NCBI GenBank assembly: GCA_964019415.1
Contig: OZ025884.1
Coordinates: forward strand, 6,100,733 to 6,164,732
DNA: 64,000 nucleotides
From: Ianthella basta
Taxonomy: Eukaryota; Porifera; Demospongiae; Verongiida; Ianthellidae
Reading direction: 5' to 3'
Within the stretch, counting starts at the first letter, position 1, and each line of letters opens with the position of its first letter. This document shows, in pieces, positions 1 through 13,024 of the stretch. The notes below the pieces were generated by a model. That model was not told where the DNA came from, did no database searches, and worked only from the letters and a program-made list of their open reading frames with translations. The position numbers and the translations under genes were made by a program.

Positions 1-528
1 AGCTCTTCTGAGTTATGCATGTCCATGGAAATTTACGAAACGGTTTAGCGGTGAAAATAAATTCGCCATGCATGTTCGCGGGGACCGTTACACCTCAACA
101 GTAATAGTCCGCGAAATGCGCAATACATGATACTCGCGATTGACTTCCAGCCAGTTCGTGCTTAGAGACGATTCACCAGACCCCAAGGGACGGCTCGCCT
201 AAGCAATCTCAAGACAGGTGGTCGTGGAACGACCCGACTAACTGGTGCAAGAAGCGGCAGTCACGCTGTCATCGAAGAAGTGGGGCAGTTAAGGGTGCTT
301 CGATGGGAAGCCTGCGATAGTCGTGTCTTCTGTAGCCTCAGCCACGCAAGGTCACATCTTGACTCGACACTATCACCCAACGTTCCACTGGAGTATCGAT
401 GCAGTGCTGCCACGAAGTGCAGTCATGCCCTCATTGCACATATTGGACGATTCCGTTCGAAAGAGTGCACTGCAATATATATATATAATATATCCACGCA
501 AAAAGGCTCTTCCGCGCGAAATTTATTA
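1..528 (+). repeat. 5' flank block of the secreted-protein family (upstream half, copy 1)
   Basis: This stretch matches the sequence upstream of the other short-subtype copies (3250-3660, 9120-9550 on the minus strand, 19990-20228). It begins with the shared AGCTCTTCTGAGTTATG segment. No gene is supported here. The block continues at 1286 after a MITE insertion and leads to the TATA box and ATG of the copy 1 relic. The homology was read by eye. Confidence 0.7.
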
Positions 529-1285
529 AGGTCACGTGGGGTAACTTCGCGAATGGGGCAACTTCGTAAACTTTGAATTCCAATGGCTGTAACTTCGCGA
601 TTGTACCGGCGATCTAGTTGTACTCTGGCACACAGCATGCTGACTTTATAGTGAATCATCCACCAGGGCTCTGAGCCGCTGCGATTCTTTCTTGCTGCGA
701 CAGGGGAGCAACTTGCGTTCCGGGTACTGCAAATTCAGCGAGAAAACTTTAGTTTTAGCTCTATCTCACTCAGCGCATGCAAAGCTGCAACAAAACGTAC
801 TCCATCAGTTACATATAACCTGTGTGTGGACTGCATTACCACTAGTAAGCCAGGTACGCACCAAAACGAGCAGTCTCAGGCTCGATCTTTCAAGTAGATG
901 GTACCGCATCAGGTATGCTGTCGAATGACGGCGTTATTAACCGTGTACAAGCTGATTTCGTATTGAATCCACACGAGAGATAGGCCACAGGCTCAGTTTC
1001 GTTGTCTAGTCCCATCTCCTCTACAATGAAGCCAATTCCTTCACCATTCCTCACACATTGCGGTATAGCCGCCATTTTCACGAAGTCACCCCACCTACTA
1101 TTTTACGATCGTGTCACATTTCTGCTGATATCTCAGGAAATATTAGCTCAATTCACTTCAGTTTTGGTGTACGCCTTGGCACTAGATGCCAGTAGCTGGA
1201 AAATAAGTCGGGCATTTGCCGCTTTTCAACTGTTGGAATTACGCGGCAATAGATTAAGTTTTCACGGAGTTACCCCATTTTACCT
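529..1285. mobile_element. Non-autonomous DNA transposon (MITE) with ~25-bp inverted ends
   Basis: Compared with the paralogous flanks (e.g. 3655-3672), 757 bp interrupt the segment between GAAATTTATTA and CCCGAGAAAA. The left end reads AGGTCACGTGGGGTAACTTC and the reverse complement of the right end reads AGGTAAAATGGGGTAACTCC, so the ends are imperfect inverted repeats. The flanks share TA (or TTA, depending on where the end is placed). That would suit a Tc1/mariner-type (TA) or PIF/Harbinger-type (TWA) element; the two cannot be separated here. There is no transposase ORF. Confidence 0.72.
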
Positions 1286-1359
1286 TACCCGAGAAAATAT
1301 TACGTCCACGGTAAACAGCCCAAATAAACAGGAACCTGTGAACACCTCCATTCCACCTC

Positions 1360-1367
1360 TATATAAG
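1360..1367 (+). promoter_or_regulatory. TATA box of relic copy 1
   Basis: TATATAAG lies 168 bp upstream of the relic ATG, at the same place as in the intact copies. The promoter therefore survives although the coding region is destroyed. Confidence 0.6.
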
Positions 1368-1527
1368 TAAGCAACACAAGAGCAACTTCACTCCCAGTTA
1401 CTTCAGAATACGAGAAAATCTCAAGAAGCGTCCTCCAGCAGTGCTTAGAGAGCAAAGCAGTTCTATTATTCACCACCAAGAAACAAAACATTACTGAGTG
1501 CTACCAAAGAGCAACCAGTCAATAGCC

Positions 1528-1685
1528 ATGAAGACAATTTCAGCTGCAGCCATCCTCGTCAGCTCACTCTGCCATGGTTCTGCAGAAAACTGCCGATAGA
1601 AGACATTGAGGTGCACCTGTGCCTCAACCAAGACCGAGGTGACGAAGACATCGGATTGGAGCTTCTCGAATTGATCATCCACTAA
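1528..1685 (+). pseudogene. Secreted Cys-rich family protein, copy 1: internally deleted relic
   Basis: The start is the family signal-peptide sequence [13 protein letters not shown]. After about 13 codons the sequence jumps to the region coding for the C-terminal PWFCR...DIEV segment, so about 550 bp are missing. The join is out of frame and a stop follows within about ten codons. The normal C-terminal codons (ending IIH and TAA) remain as a trace at 1683-1685. The 5' and 3' flanks match intact short-subtype copies closely, so this is a deletion derivative and not a processed copy. It is not expected to make a functional protein. Confidence 0.85.
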
Positions 1686-1913
1686 CCAATGAAGCTGTGA
1701 TAGTAAACACACATTGGTCATAACCTATTACTTCATTACTCTGAGCTGAACTGTAGTCACATTATGTCACACTCTAGTATGGCACGTTGATGTGTCATTA
1801 GTACAAACACATGTACATTGCTTTAGTTTGTATGGTGAATTTGATTGCAAGTGAACCGTTTCCTCTGCATGTCAGATAACCAAAGTGCTGAGGTGTATAT
1901 TATACAATGAAGC

Positions 1914-1949
1914 ATGCACATGCACATGCACATGCACATGCACATACGC

Positions 1950-2016
<67 letters not shown>

Positions 2017-2061
2017 TGCACATACACATACACACACATACACATACACGTACACATGCAC

Positions 2062-2116
<55 letters not shown>

Positions 2117-2124
2117 TACATATA
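1914..2124. repeat. (ACATAC/ACATGC)n hexanucleotide array
   Basis: About 210 bp of CACATA and CACATG hexamers lie about 230 bp 3' of relic copy 1. Long open frames here (HIHIHI, YTYTYT, CMCMCM) are artefacts of the repeat. Confidence 0.97.
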
Positions 2125-3115
<991 letters not shown>

Positions 3116-3737
3116 GCTGGTTGAAATATGTAGGAAAACAAATTTGGGCACGCATTTGAACACTTCCTGGGTCGACTACAGCACTGCAGTTAGGGAGGTG
3201 TTAGCGTGTGTGGGTCTGTGCATACAAATACACTTGAGTTTCTTTATAGCCAAGCTCTTCTGAGTTATGCATGTCCATGAAAATTAGTGAAACGTTTTCG
3301 CCGTATTCGCGGGGATCGTTACACCTCGATAATACGGTAGTCCACGAAATACACAACACATGAAACTCGCGATTCACCAGACCCCAAGGGACGGCTCGCC
3401 TAAGCAATCTCAAGACAGGCGATCGTGGAAATGGTGCAAGAAGCGGCAGTTGCGCAATCGTTGAAGAAGTTGGGCACTTATGAGGACGCTTCGATGCAAA
3501 GCCTGTGACGGTCGTGTTTCCTGTACGTCCTAGTATCTGCAGTGCTGCCACGAAGTGCAGTCAAGCCCACTCTCCACATAGTGGACGATTCCGTTTGAAA
3601 GTACTTTCGAGGAGCGTGCACCGAAAATATCCACGCAAAAAGGATCTTCCGCGCGAAATTTATTACCCGAGAAAATTTTACGTCCACGGTAAACAGCCTA
3701 AATAAACAGGAACCTGTGAACACCTCCATTCCACCTC

Positions 3738-3745
3738 TATATAAG
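3738..3745 (+). promoter_or_regulatory. TATA box, family copy 2
   Basis: TATATAAG lies 169 bp upstream of the ATG at 3907. It is conserved in sequence and spacing in every copy of the family in the window. Confidence 0.7.
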
Positions 3746-3906
3746 TAAGCAACACAAGAGCAACTTCACTCCCAGTTCCTCCGGAATACGGGAAAATCTC
3801 AAGAAGCGTCCTCCAGCTGTGCTTACAAGAGCGAAGCCGTTCTATTATTTACCACTAAGAAACAAAACGTTACTGAGTGCTACCAAAGAACAACCAGTCA
3901 ATAGCC

Positions 3907-4614
3907 ATGAAGACAATTTCAGCTGCAGCCATCCTCGTCAGCTCAGTCTTGCTGTGCTCCATCTGCTATGCCGAGGGAGGCTGGAAGAGAGTGGCCTATT
4001 GGAACATGGCAGATAAACACACACACTGTCCAGCTCAGCTAAAAGAAACAAACCCTGGAAAGCGATTGTGCATCAAATCTGTATCCCGTGGGTGCACTTC
4101 ATTGCTGTACAAGACTCACGGAAAATCCTATAGTCACATTTGTGGCAGAATCAAGGGATATGCATACTACTCACCAGATGCCTTTGGACAACATACAGGA
4201 CCAAAGAATATTGACAGTGCCTACACAGACGGTGTGTCCATCACATATGGGAGCCCTCGTAAACACGTGTGGACCTACGCAGCAGGGCTGCAGGAGGAAG
4301 CTCACTTCCATGGTGATGCCTGTCCTTGTGGGAAGGTCCCTGGTAACCTACCACCATCTTTTGTCGGTGACAACTACTATTGTGAGTCTGCCAATCAAGG
4401 GCCTTGGGAGAGAAGATGGTATCTCCATGATCCCCTGTGGGATGGGCACGGCTGTCCCCATGGCAACAACTGCTGCGCTAATGCAGGTCTGCCGTGGTTC
4501 TGCAGGACACTGCCAGCAGCATCAAAGGAGGACATTGAGGTGCGCCTGTGCTGCAATGAAGACAGAAGCAACGAAGACATCGGATTGGAGCTTCTTGAAT
4601 TGATCATCCACTAA
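3907..4614 (+). CDS. Secreted Cys-rich protein, short subtype (copy 2, intact)
   Basis: Single-exon gene for 235 aa. The first ~22 residues form a signal peptide (hydrophobic [11 protein letters not shown], then CSICYA), so the product is probably exported. The start is the conserved MKTIS Met; the open frame extends ten codons upstream, but all family members share MKTIS. The mature part begins with GGWKRVAYWNMAD, followed by evenly spaced cysteines, [37 protein letters not shown], a CC pair, PWFCR, and a C-terminal DIEVRLCC with an acidic/leucine tail. GGW and the CP spacing recall fibrinogen-related domains, but the 59-residue N-terminal part present in the long copies is missing. I recall similar uncharacterised proteins in sponges and cnidarians; the function is unknown. 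It is nearly identical to copy 3, which lies inverted 3.6 kb away. A hexamer array starts 40 bp after the stop. Confidence 0.88.
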   Translation: MKTISAAAILVSSVLLCSICYAEGGWKRVAYWNMADKHTHCPAQLKETNPGKRLCIKSVSRGCTSLLYKTHGKSYSHICGRIKGYAYYSPDAFGQHTGPKNIDSAYTDGVSITYGSPRKHVWTYAAGLQEEAHFHGDACPCGKVPGNLPPSFVGDNYYCESANQGPWERRWYLHDPLWDGHGCPHGNNCCANAGLPWFCRTLPAASKEDIEVRLCCNEDRSNEDIGLELLELIIH

Positions 4615-4654
4615 CCAATGAAGCTGTGATAGTAAACACACATTGGTCACAGTT

Positions 4655-4670
4655 GCACATACACATGCAC

Positions 4671-4701
<31 letters not shown>

Positions 4702-4790
4702 TGCACATACACATGCACATGCACATGCACATGCACATGCACATACACATGCACATGCACATGCACACACACATACACATACACATGCAC

Positions 4791-4833
<43 letters not shown>

Positions 4834-4880
4834 TGCACATGCACATGCACATGCACACACACATACACATACACATGCAC

Positions 4881-4911
<31 letters not shown>

Positions 4912-5028
4912 TGCACATACACATGCACATGCACATGCACATGCACATGCACATACACATACACATACACATGCACATGCACATACACATACACATACAC
5001 ACACATACACATACACATGCACATGCAC

Positions 5029-5126
<98 letters not shown>

Positions 5127-5132
5127 GTACAC

Positions 5133-5229
<97 letters not shown>

Positions 5230-5248
5230 TGCACATGCACATACACAC

Positions 5249-5327
<79 letters not shown>

Positions 5328-5339
5328 TGCACATACACA
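4655..5339. repeat. Long (ACATAC)n / (ACATGC)n hexamer array
   Basis: About 685 bp of CACATA hexamers with CACATG variants and one (AC)n stretch near 5101-5126. It begins 40 bp after the stop codon of copy 2. The very long open frames on both strands are repeat artefacts. Confidence 0.98.
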
Positions 5340-5631
5340 AGTCATGCATGTCCTGTGATTGTGTCTTTGCGCTCTACAGTCAAGAACATTGGCCATGGCC
5401 TAAAATGGGCACGGTAATAGGTACTATGCAGTCATTCTGTGCATGTATGTACAATTGTTGTGTGCTTATATAACAGCAGCTTCTAATGTATGCATGTATG
5501 CAATGCTGCAAGTGGGCATGCAGAGTTGTCAAGGGTTATCCTTCATTCCCTTGCCCTTCTTGTTGACACCGCTCCTCACCATTCTGGCCTTTTTGTTCAC
5601 TCATCCCACCACTCCTGTCTCCACCTTGCAG
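5340..5631 (+). repeat. Intron-27-like segment next to a CCDC146 exon copy
   Basis: The sequence matches, in reverse, 13025-13320 and 25101-25350. It holds only the intron-like lead-in (CCACCTTGCAG acceptor) to the exon relic at 5632. No other feature was seen. Confidence 0.6.
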
Positions 5632-5835
5632 ACTGCTGTACTAGAGGACCAGTTCACTCTCCCTGATGGGACTGTCACCTTGGCAGAGCCCCGCCCCAAT
5701 GCCTACATCCCTCAGTCTGACACAGAGCTCCTTCTACCAAAGCCCTACGGCTCACAAGCACCATTCAAGCCCTCACAACCAGGGGCCACCATGAGACACA
5801 TTAGGAAACCAGTCCCAAAACCCATTGACATTTGA
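5632..5835 (+). pseudogene. Isolated copy of CCDC146 last exon (exon 28)
   Basis: The 204 nt match exon 28 of the complete gene at 38019-38222, including the CTTGCAG acceptor and the TGA stop. The frame is open and one residue differs in the [11 protein letters not shown] motif (P to L). The neighbouring exons are absent upstream, so this is a duplicated fragment, not a functional gene. It lies on the plus strand, opposite to the parent. Confidence 0.85.
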
Positions 5836-7551
5836 CTTCAGTACACACTTGATGTTGTTATTAATACTGTGTATGTCACACACCATGAGGATACAAAAGA
5901 AGTGGTCACTCACAAAATCATTAATTTTGTCTCATATTTATTAATTGTGTACAGCTAGCTTATGTATTGCACACAGCACGCCTTAACTTTATTGACGAAA
6001 TGTATGTAGCTAATCTGCCTACACTAGAACTCATGCAACTCTCCACGTTACTTTACATGCAGTGACCTACACAGGCGTGCATTTGGATGCACAAGTAATT
6101 GTGGAATTCCATATCATCGGGTGTGCATGTTGGGTTCTGCTCTACGTACAACCACTCCATTAAACACATGATCTGTTACCATTGCTAAGCAGGGCAACCG
6201 GTGTATACACTATACAGGTACCATTACTGCATTACACTATTGCTATGTAAGTAGCCTATCAATTTTACATGTAAGTATATATATATATACACACAAATGT
6301 GCACACTTGCAAATGCACATGTATATATATATGAAGGTTGATGGAGTGAGTATGTGTTTGATGAAGTGCTTGTAGAGTAGCTGATAGAATGGTTGTAATG
6401 TGTGAGTATGTACATGGACTGCACATGTATAGTACTAATGCAGAGTGCAGTCATGATGCAGCTGTCACGTCTATCTCGGAACAGGTGAACACTGTTGTGC
6501 AGTGATGATGCAACCATGTATGGAGTTCACACTCAGGAGCTATTGGATTAACTGAGTAGGAATGGCATAAATTGTTAATATGTAATTGAGCAGTCCAACT
6601 GAACAGTCTTATAGCATTGTGGTCATGAAGAATATAAACAGCACAATGTCAGGAAAATTGTCGGGCGGTGCATTCATGAAATTGTGGGAAAACTGTACAC
6701 AAGTCTCTATTCACCGACTCTTTAAACTTGGTTAGGGTGCCCTCTTAATTTTGACTCAATGGGTATTATTATACACATACCACAATAAAGGTATGAATAT
6801 ATAGATTTAGCAAATAATACAATCGCAGCTATGAGCCTCTACCGAATCATGAATATATAGACATTGTTACAATGCATAATGCAGCTTACAATTGCACATG
6901 AACATGGTTCACATGCATGTGTGTGCCCATTGTGAAAATTACATGTAGTTGCTGCATTCTGCTTCAACTTGCTTCAGTTGATGCTGGTGCCTGTCCCCTT
7001 ACATGATGACCTTTTAACAACTGGTCGATTCACCTGCTATCAGCTAGTGCGAACACTCTAGGCAGTCAACAGTGCTAAGGTCAATGCTACTGCATAGGTA
7101 CCACTTTCCTGCTAATTGGTGTGGTATATAGCTTGACTTGTCATTTAAACCAATCCTGACCATTTAGTGGGCAGATGGGCCATCTGGTCATTTCCACCAA
7201 GTTTCATGACTACTGGGGGTACCCTGGTGTTTACTATACATGGTACCACTATGTATCAATATTAATGTTCCACACAGTAAGTATCAACCTGTACATTCAT
7301 ATTAGCACTTTGCGCACACCTTACACACAGACAAAGGCCTACTTAGCAATTCTGCTTCTATCAAAAACCAAATTTAGTATCGTGCTGAACAGTCTTCCTC
7401 CAGTGCCACAGCGAAGATGCTGTCATATGGCTTCACATGGGTATACGTTAACTTGCATTGTACGTAGTACACTGTATATGTTATACGCACTAACCTCCAA
7501 TCTGCACAAAGCTGCACTCCATATACGTACCATTAACTTGAGACGCCAAAA
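5836..7551 (+). repeat. Non-coding block duplicated downstream of CCDC146 exon 28
   Basis: The block recurs on the minus strand at about 11190-12800 and 23600-24880, and in part at 25500-26175. It is AT-rich and contains short TA microsatellites (6275-6290, 6322-6334). An open frame beginning MGHLVISTKF is shared by the copies, but its codons drift without conservation and I do not call it a gene. Confidence 0.65.
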
Positions 7552-7711
7552 GGTAGCTGCTATCTTATCCACCATTCAAGTTGGCTACAGAGGCTTGATT
7601 GACACCAAAACCTATAACATTATACAACCCTTCTTCTCCTTGACTTCAACTAGAAATCCCTCACTTGCCATGCAGATGATCAAGGCCATCATCCAAGCCC
7701 ACAGCATCTGA
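7552..7711 (+). pseudogene. Probable retrotransposon protein C-terminal fragment
   Basis: About 50 codons reading KVAAILSTIQVGYRGL, then SLAMQMIKAIIQ, resemble the C-terminal tail of invertebrate reverse transcriptases with a V/I-G-x-R-G-x-x-D block. The same fragment occurs on the minus strand at 23003-23165. The family assignment is from memory of similar tails and is tentative. Confidence 0.35.
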
Positions 7712-7717
7712 GATCTG

Positions 7718-7963
<246 letters not shown>

Positions 7964-8191
7964 CAGACAATGCTGCTGATATTTCAGTGTATAATATGCA
8001 CCTCAGTACACCTTGGTCATGTGACATGCAGAGGAAACGGTTCATTAGCAATCAAATTCTCCATACAAACTAAAGCACTGTACATGTGTTTGCACTAATG
8101 ACACATGTGACATAATGTGACTACAGTTCAGCTAAGAGTAATGAAGTAATAGGTTATGACCAATGTGTGTTTACTATCACAGCTTCATTGG

Positions 8192-8899
8192 TTAGTGGAT
8201 GATCAATTCGAGAAGCTCCAATCCGATGTCTTCGTTGCTTCTGTCTTCATTGCAGCACAGGCGCACCTCAATGTCTTCCTTTGATGCTATTGGCAGTTTT
8301 CTGCAGAACCACGGCAGACCTGCATTAGCACAGCAGTTGTTGCCATGGGGACAGCCGTGCCCATCCCACAGGGGATCATGGAGATACCATCTTTTCTCCC
8401 AATTCCCTTGATTGGCAGACTCACAATAGTAGTTGTTACCGACAAAAGATGGTGGTAGGTTACCAGGGACCTTCCCACAAGGACAGGCATCACCACGGTA
8501 GTTAGCTTCCTCCTGCAGCCCTGCTGCGTAGGTCCACACATGCTTGCGAGGGCTCCCATATGTGATGGACACACCGTCTGTGTAGGCACTGTCAATATTC
8601 TTTGGTCCTGTATGTTGTCCAAAGGCATCTGGTGAGTAGTATGCATATCCCTTGATTCTGCCACAAATTTGACTATAGGATTTTCCGTGAGTCTTGTACA
8701 GCAATGAAGTGCACCCACGGGATACAGATTTGATGCACAATCGCTTTCCAGGGTTTGTTTCTTTTAGCTGAGCTGGACAGCGTGTGTGTTTATCTGCCAT
8801 GTTCCAATAGGCCACTCTCTTCCAGCCTCCCTTGGCATAGCAGATGGAGCACAGCAAGAGTGAGCTGACGAGGATGGCTGCAGCTGAAATTGTCTTCAT
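8192..8899 (-). CDS. Secreted Cys-rich protein, short subtype (copy 3, intact)
   Basis: Single-exon gene for 235 aa, nearly identical to copy 2. It has the signal peptide [22 protein letters not shown] and then GGWKRVAYWNMAD, with the same cysteine pattern, [14 protein letters not shown] and DIEVRLCC. The start is the conserved MKTIS Met at 8899. Differences from copy 2 are scattered substitutions (e.g. NYRGD for HFHGD, KLPIAS for TLPAAS). The 5' and 3' flanks for more than 1.5 kb also match copy 2 in reverse, so copies 2 and 3 are arms of one inverted duplication with a loop of about 3.5 kb. The function is unknown; the reading frame is fully open and the TATA box is kept. Confidence 0.88.
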   Translation of the reverse strand: MKTISAAAILVSSLLLCSICYAKGGWKRVAYWNMADKHTRCPAQLKETNPGKRLCIKSVSRGCTSLLYKTHGKSYSQICGRIKGYAYYSPDAFGQHTGPKNIDSAYTDGVSITYGSPRKHVWTYAAGLQEEANYRGDACPCGKVPGNLPPSFVGNNYYCESANQGNWEKRWYLHDPLWDGHGCPHGNNCCANAGLPWFCRKLPIASKEDIEVRLCCNEDRSNEDIGLELLELIIH

Positions 8900-9061
8900 G
8901 GCTATTGACTGGTTGTTCTTTGGTAGCACTCAGTAACGTTTTGTTTCTTGGTGGGTAAATATTAGAACTGCTTCGCTCTTGTAAGCACAGCTGGAGGACG
9001 CTTCTTGAGATTTTCCCGTATTCCGAAGTAACTGGGAGTGAAGTTGCTCTTGTGTTGCTTA

Positions 9062-9069
9062 CTTATATA
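9062..9069 (-). promoter_or_regulatory. TATA box, family copy 3
   Basis: TATATAAG on the minus strand, about 165 bp upstream of the ATG at 8899, as in the other copies. Confidence 0.7.
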
Positions 9070-9691
9070 GAGGTGGAATGGAGGTGTTCACAGGTTCCTG
9101 TTTATTTGGGCTGTTTACCGTGGACGTAAAATTTTCTCGGGTAATAAATTTCGCGCGGAAGAGCCTTTTGCGGGGATATTTTCGGTGCATGCTCCTCGAA
9201 AGTACTTTCAAACGGAATCGTCTACTATGTGGAGAGTGGGCTTGACTGCACTTCGTGGCAGCACTGCAGATACTAGGACGTACAGGAAACACGACCGTCA
9301 CAGGCTTCGCATCGAAGCGTCCTCATAAGTGCCCAACTTCTTCAACGATTGCGCAACTGCCGCTTCTTGCACCAGTCCACGATCGCATGTCTTGAGATTG
9401 CTTAGGCGAGCCGTCCCTTGGGGTCTGGTGAATCGCGAGTTTCATGTGTTGTGTATTTCGTGGACTACCGTATTGTCGAGGTGTAACGATCCCCGCGAAT
9501 ACGGCGAAAACGTTTCGCAAATTTTCATGGACATGCATAACTCAGAAGAGCTTGGCTATAAAGAAACTCAAGTGTATTTGTATGCACAGACCCACACACA
9601 CACTAACTCCTCCCTAACTGCAGTGCTGTAGTCGACTCAGGAAGTGTTCAAATGCGTGCCCAAATTTGTTTTCCTATATTTTTCAACCAGC

Positions 9692-9834
<143 letters not shown>

Positions 9835-10528
9835 ACATGCGTGTGCATGTGTGTGTTCCTATTTTCATTATGATTTCTGCACAGGAGTTAGAATGGAAAT
9901 AGGGACTGAGCATGAGGCGGCATGCCTTGTGCATATGGCAACTTGCACTGTCTGGTGGTGGTGGTTATAATATATGAATTTAATCTACACTAAATACAAG
10001 AAAGTCTATTAATACCTTTCATTATGGTAGCTATGCATAAAATTATCTCTTGACTCAAAATGCTGAGGGCCCCCAATAGTTTAGAAGATTTAGTGAATAG
10101 AGACGTGTGTACAGTTTCCCAAAATTTTATGTACTTCCAACCGTTTTCCTGACATTGTGCTAACTTTATTACATGACCACAATGCACTCCAAATAATTTA
10201 GAAAGTTGGTGAATAGAGACTTGTGTACAGTGTTTCCCACAGTTTCATGCACTGTCGACAGTTTTCCTGACATTATATTCTGCATGTATGATCACAATAT
10301 AATAAGACTGTTGGTTTGTCAAATTGCATATAGATCATTCATGCCATGGCTGTTCAATAGTTCATGATCGAGTGTCACAGCACTGTGCATGTAAGGCAAG
10401 TATGTAACTTGCACTGTGTGGGGATTGAGTGCATGTGTGTGTGTGTGTGTGTGTGTGATAATGTATGTACAATTGCATGATTGTGGTTATTTCCATCATA
10501 TCCTGTCATACTGCTTCTGGCTGTCCAG

Positions 10529-10795
10529 CAATACACTTTGGAGAGACTAAAGAAAGATGGTGATGCAGAGAAGGAGAGGGAGGCTACACTACTTGAAGAG
10601 AGGTGGGGATCAGGGGTGACTCATGAGTGTGCATGCTGCATGTGTGTGGTGTGTTGCTTGTCTATACAGTGGACTAGGTGTACCACCGCTGCCACTACAG
10701 GGCCACTCATGAGCTGCAGCTGCGGCATCATGTGGGGGAGTGGACAACCCTGCATGAAACAGTCAGCAGCAAGTTGAAGGAGAAGAACAGGAGCA
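10529..10795 (+). pseudogene. CCDC146 exon 12 and 13 copies
   Basis: 10529-10602 is a 74-nt exon 12 copy (frame [15 protein letters not shown]) with intact AG and GT borders. From 10701 an exon 13 copy ([14 protein letters not shown]) runs until about 10795, where the match stops before the GTGAGA donor. Upstream and downstream exons are missing, so this is a relic, on the strand opposite to the parent gene. Confidence 0.82.
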
Positions 10796-12820
10796 TTGTG
10801 TTTTGTGCCAAATGCATAAATAGACTTCCTTATGATGTAAATTAAATTTGTATAATTATAACCACCACCACACGGTGCAAATTGCCACACATATGTCCAC
10901 GGCAGCCTTGTACCCAGTCCCTAATTCCATTTTAACTCCTGGTGCAAGTCGGAATGGAATTTGGGACTGGGTACGTGGCTATGTGCATGGCCATGCCCAC
11001 CAAGGTTCATGACTATCTGAGCCACGGTGTTTAATATGCATGATGCAGCTATGTATCAAAATAAATATACCATACAGTCAGTGTTAGCCTGAGCACTTAT
11101 ATTAGAACTTTGCATATGCACTCCTTACACAAGAGTAAAGGCCCAATTATAATTCTACCACTATTAAAAATCTTTAAAATTTCTCCAAATTTAATACCCT
11201 AGAGAGCACATTTCCTTCAGGGCGTCTCAAGTTAATGGTACGTATATGGAGTGCAGCTTTGCGCAGATTGGAGGTTAGTGCGTATAACATATACAGTGTA
11301 CTACGTACAATGCAAGTTAACATATACCCATGTGAAGCCATATGACAGCATCTTCGCTGTGGCACTGGAGGAAGACTGTTCAGCACGATACTAAATTTGG
11401 TTTTTGATAGAAGCAGAATTGCTAAGTAGGCCTTTGTCTGTGTGTAAGGTGTGCGCAAAGTGCTAATATGAATGTACAGGTTGATACTTACTGTGTGGAA
11501 CATTAATATTGATACATAGTGGTACCATGTATAGTAAACACCAGGGTACCCCCAGTAGTCATGAAACTTGGTGGAAATGACCAGATGGCCCATCTGCCCA
11601 CTAAATGGTCACGATTGATTTAAATGACAAGTCAAGCTATATACCACACCAATTAGCAGGAAAGTGGTACCTATGCAGTAGCATTGACCTTAGCACTGTT
11701 GACTGCCTAGAGTGTTCGCACTAGCTGATAGAAGGTAAATCGACCAGTTGTTAAAAGGTCATCATGCAGGGGAACAGGCACCAGCATCAACTGAAGCTAG
11801 TTGAAGCAGAATGCAGCAACTACATGTAATTTTCACAATGGACACACACATGCATGTGAACCATGTCCATGTGCAATTGCAAGCTGCATTATGCATTGTA
11901 ACAATGTCTATATATTCATACCTTTATTGTGGTATGTGTATAATATTACCCATTGAGTCAAAATTAAGAGGGCACCCTAACCAAGTTTAAAGAGTTGGTG
12001 AATAGAGACTTGTGTACAGTTTTCCCACAATTTCATGAATGCACCGCCCGACAATTTTCCTGACATTGTGCTGTTTATATTCATTATGACCACAATGCAA
12101 TAAGACTGTTCAGTTGGTCTGGCCAATTACATATTAACAATTTATGCCGTTCCTACTCAGTTAATCCAATAGTTCATGAGTGTGAACTCCGTACTTGGTT
12201 GCATCATCACTGCATGCACAACAGTGTTCACCTGTTCCGAAATAGACGTGACAGCTGCATCATAACTGCACTTTGCATTAGTACTATACATCTGCAGTCC
12301 ATGTACATACTCACACATTACAACCAACCTGTCAGCTACTCTACAATCACTTCATCAAACACATACTCACTCCACCAACCTTCATATATATATACATGTG
12401 CATGTGCGAGTGTGCTCATTTGTGTGTATATATACTTACATGTAAAATTGATAGGCTACTTACATAGCAATAGTGTAATGCAGTAATGGTACCTGTGTAG
12501 TGTATACACCGTAGAGCAGAACCCAACATGCACACCCGATGATATGGAAATCCACAATTACTTGTGCATCCAAATGCACACCTGTGTAGGTCACTGCATG
12601 TAAAGTAACGTGGAGAGTTGCATGAGTTCTAGTGTAGGCAGATTAGCTACATACATTTCGTCAATAAAGTTAAGGTGTGCTGTGTGCAATACATAAGCTA
12701 GCTGTACACAATTAATAAATATGAGACAAAATTAATGATTTTGTGAGTGACCACTTCTTTTGTATCCTCATGGTGCGTGACATACACAGTATTAATAACA
12801 ACATCAAGTGTGTACTGAAG
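10796..12820 (-). repeat. Duplicated non-coding block (inverse of 5836-7550)
   Basis: 10830-11593 is almost identical to 23225-23993, and 11190-12800 matches 5900-7550 in reverse. No gene, RNA or clear transposon end is visible. Confidence 0.65.
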
Positions 12821-13024
12821 TCAAATGTCAATGGGTTTTGGGACTGGTTTCCTAATGTGTCTCATGGTGGCCCCTGGTTGTGAGGGCTTGAATGGTGCTT
12901 GTGAGCCGTAGGGCTTTGGTAGAGGGAGCTCTGTGTCAGACTGAGGGATGTAGGCATTGGGGCGGGGCTCTGCCAAGGTGACAGTCCCATCAGGGAGAGT
13001 GAACTGGTCCTCTAGTACAGCAGT
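12821..13024 (-). pseudogene. CCDC146 exon 28 copy
   Basis: The 204 nt have an open frame, the acceptor and the TGA stop, and are nearly identical to 38019-38222. With the exon 26 relic at 14478 and exon 13 and 12 relics at 16523-16793 in the same orientation, it marks an eroded tandem copy of the CCDC146 locus. Confidence 0.85.

Noticed and set aside
4522-5417. Very long open frames of HIHIHI, CVCVCV, THTHTH or YTYTYT type on both strands (also at 1.9, 2.9, 7.8, 9.7, 14.3, 22.9, 28.4, 45.6, 51.1 kb)
   Set aside because: They are readings of di- and hexanucleotide repeats whose period lacks stop codons; there is no start context, domain or conservation.
7175-7711. 178-aa frame beginning MGHLVISTKF as a gene, with copies at 11174 and 23574
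   Set aside because: The copies keep the frame only because the DNA is recently duplicated; most of it has no domain, and only the last ~50 codons resemble a retroelement tail.
8199-8411. 70-aa frames MSNSRSSNPMSSS... antisense to each family gene
   Set aside because: Antisense shadow of the conserved C-terminal coding region.
10621-10890. Frames on the strand opposite to CCDC146 exon 13 ([19 protein letters not shown] type)
   Set aside because: Antisense shadow of the exon 12-13 relics, seen at each copy.
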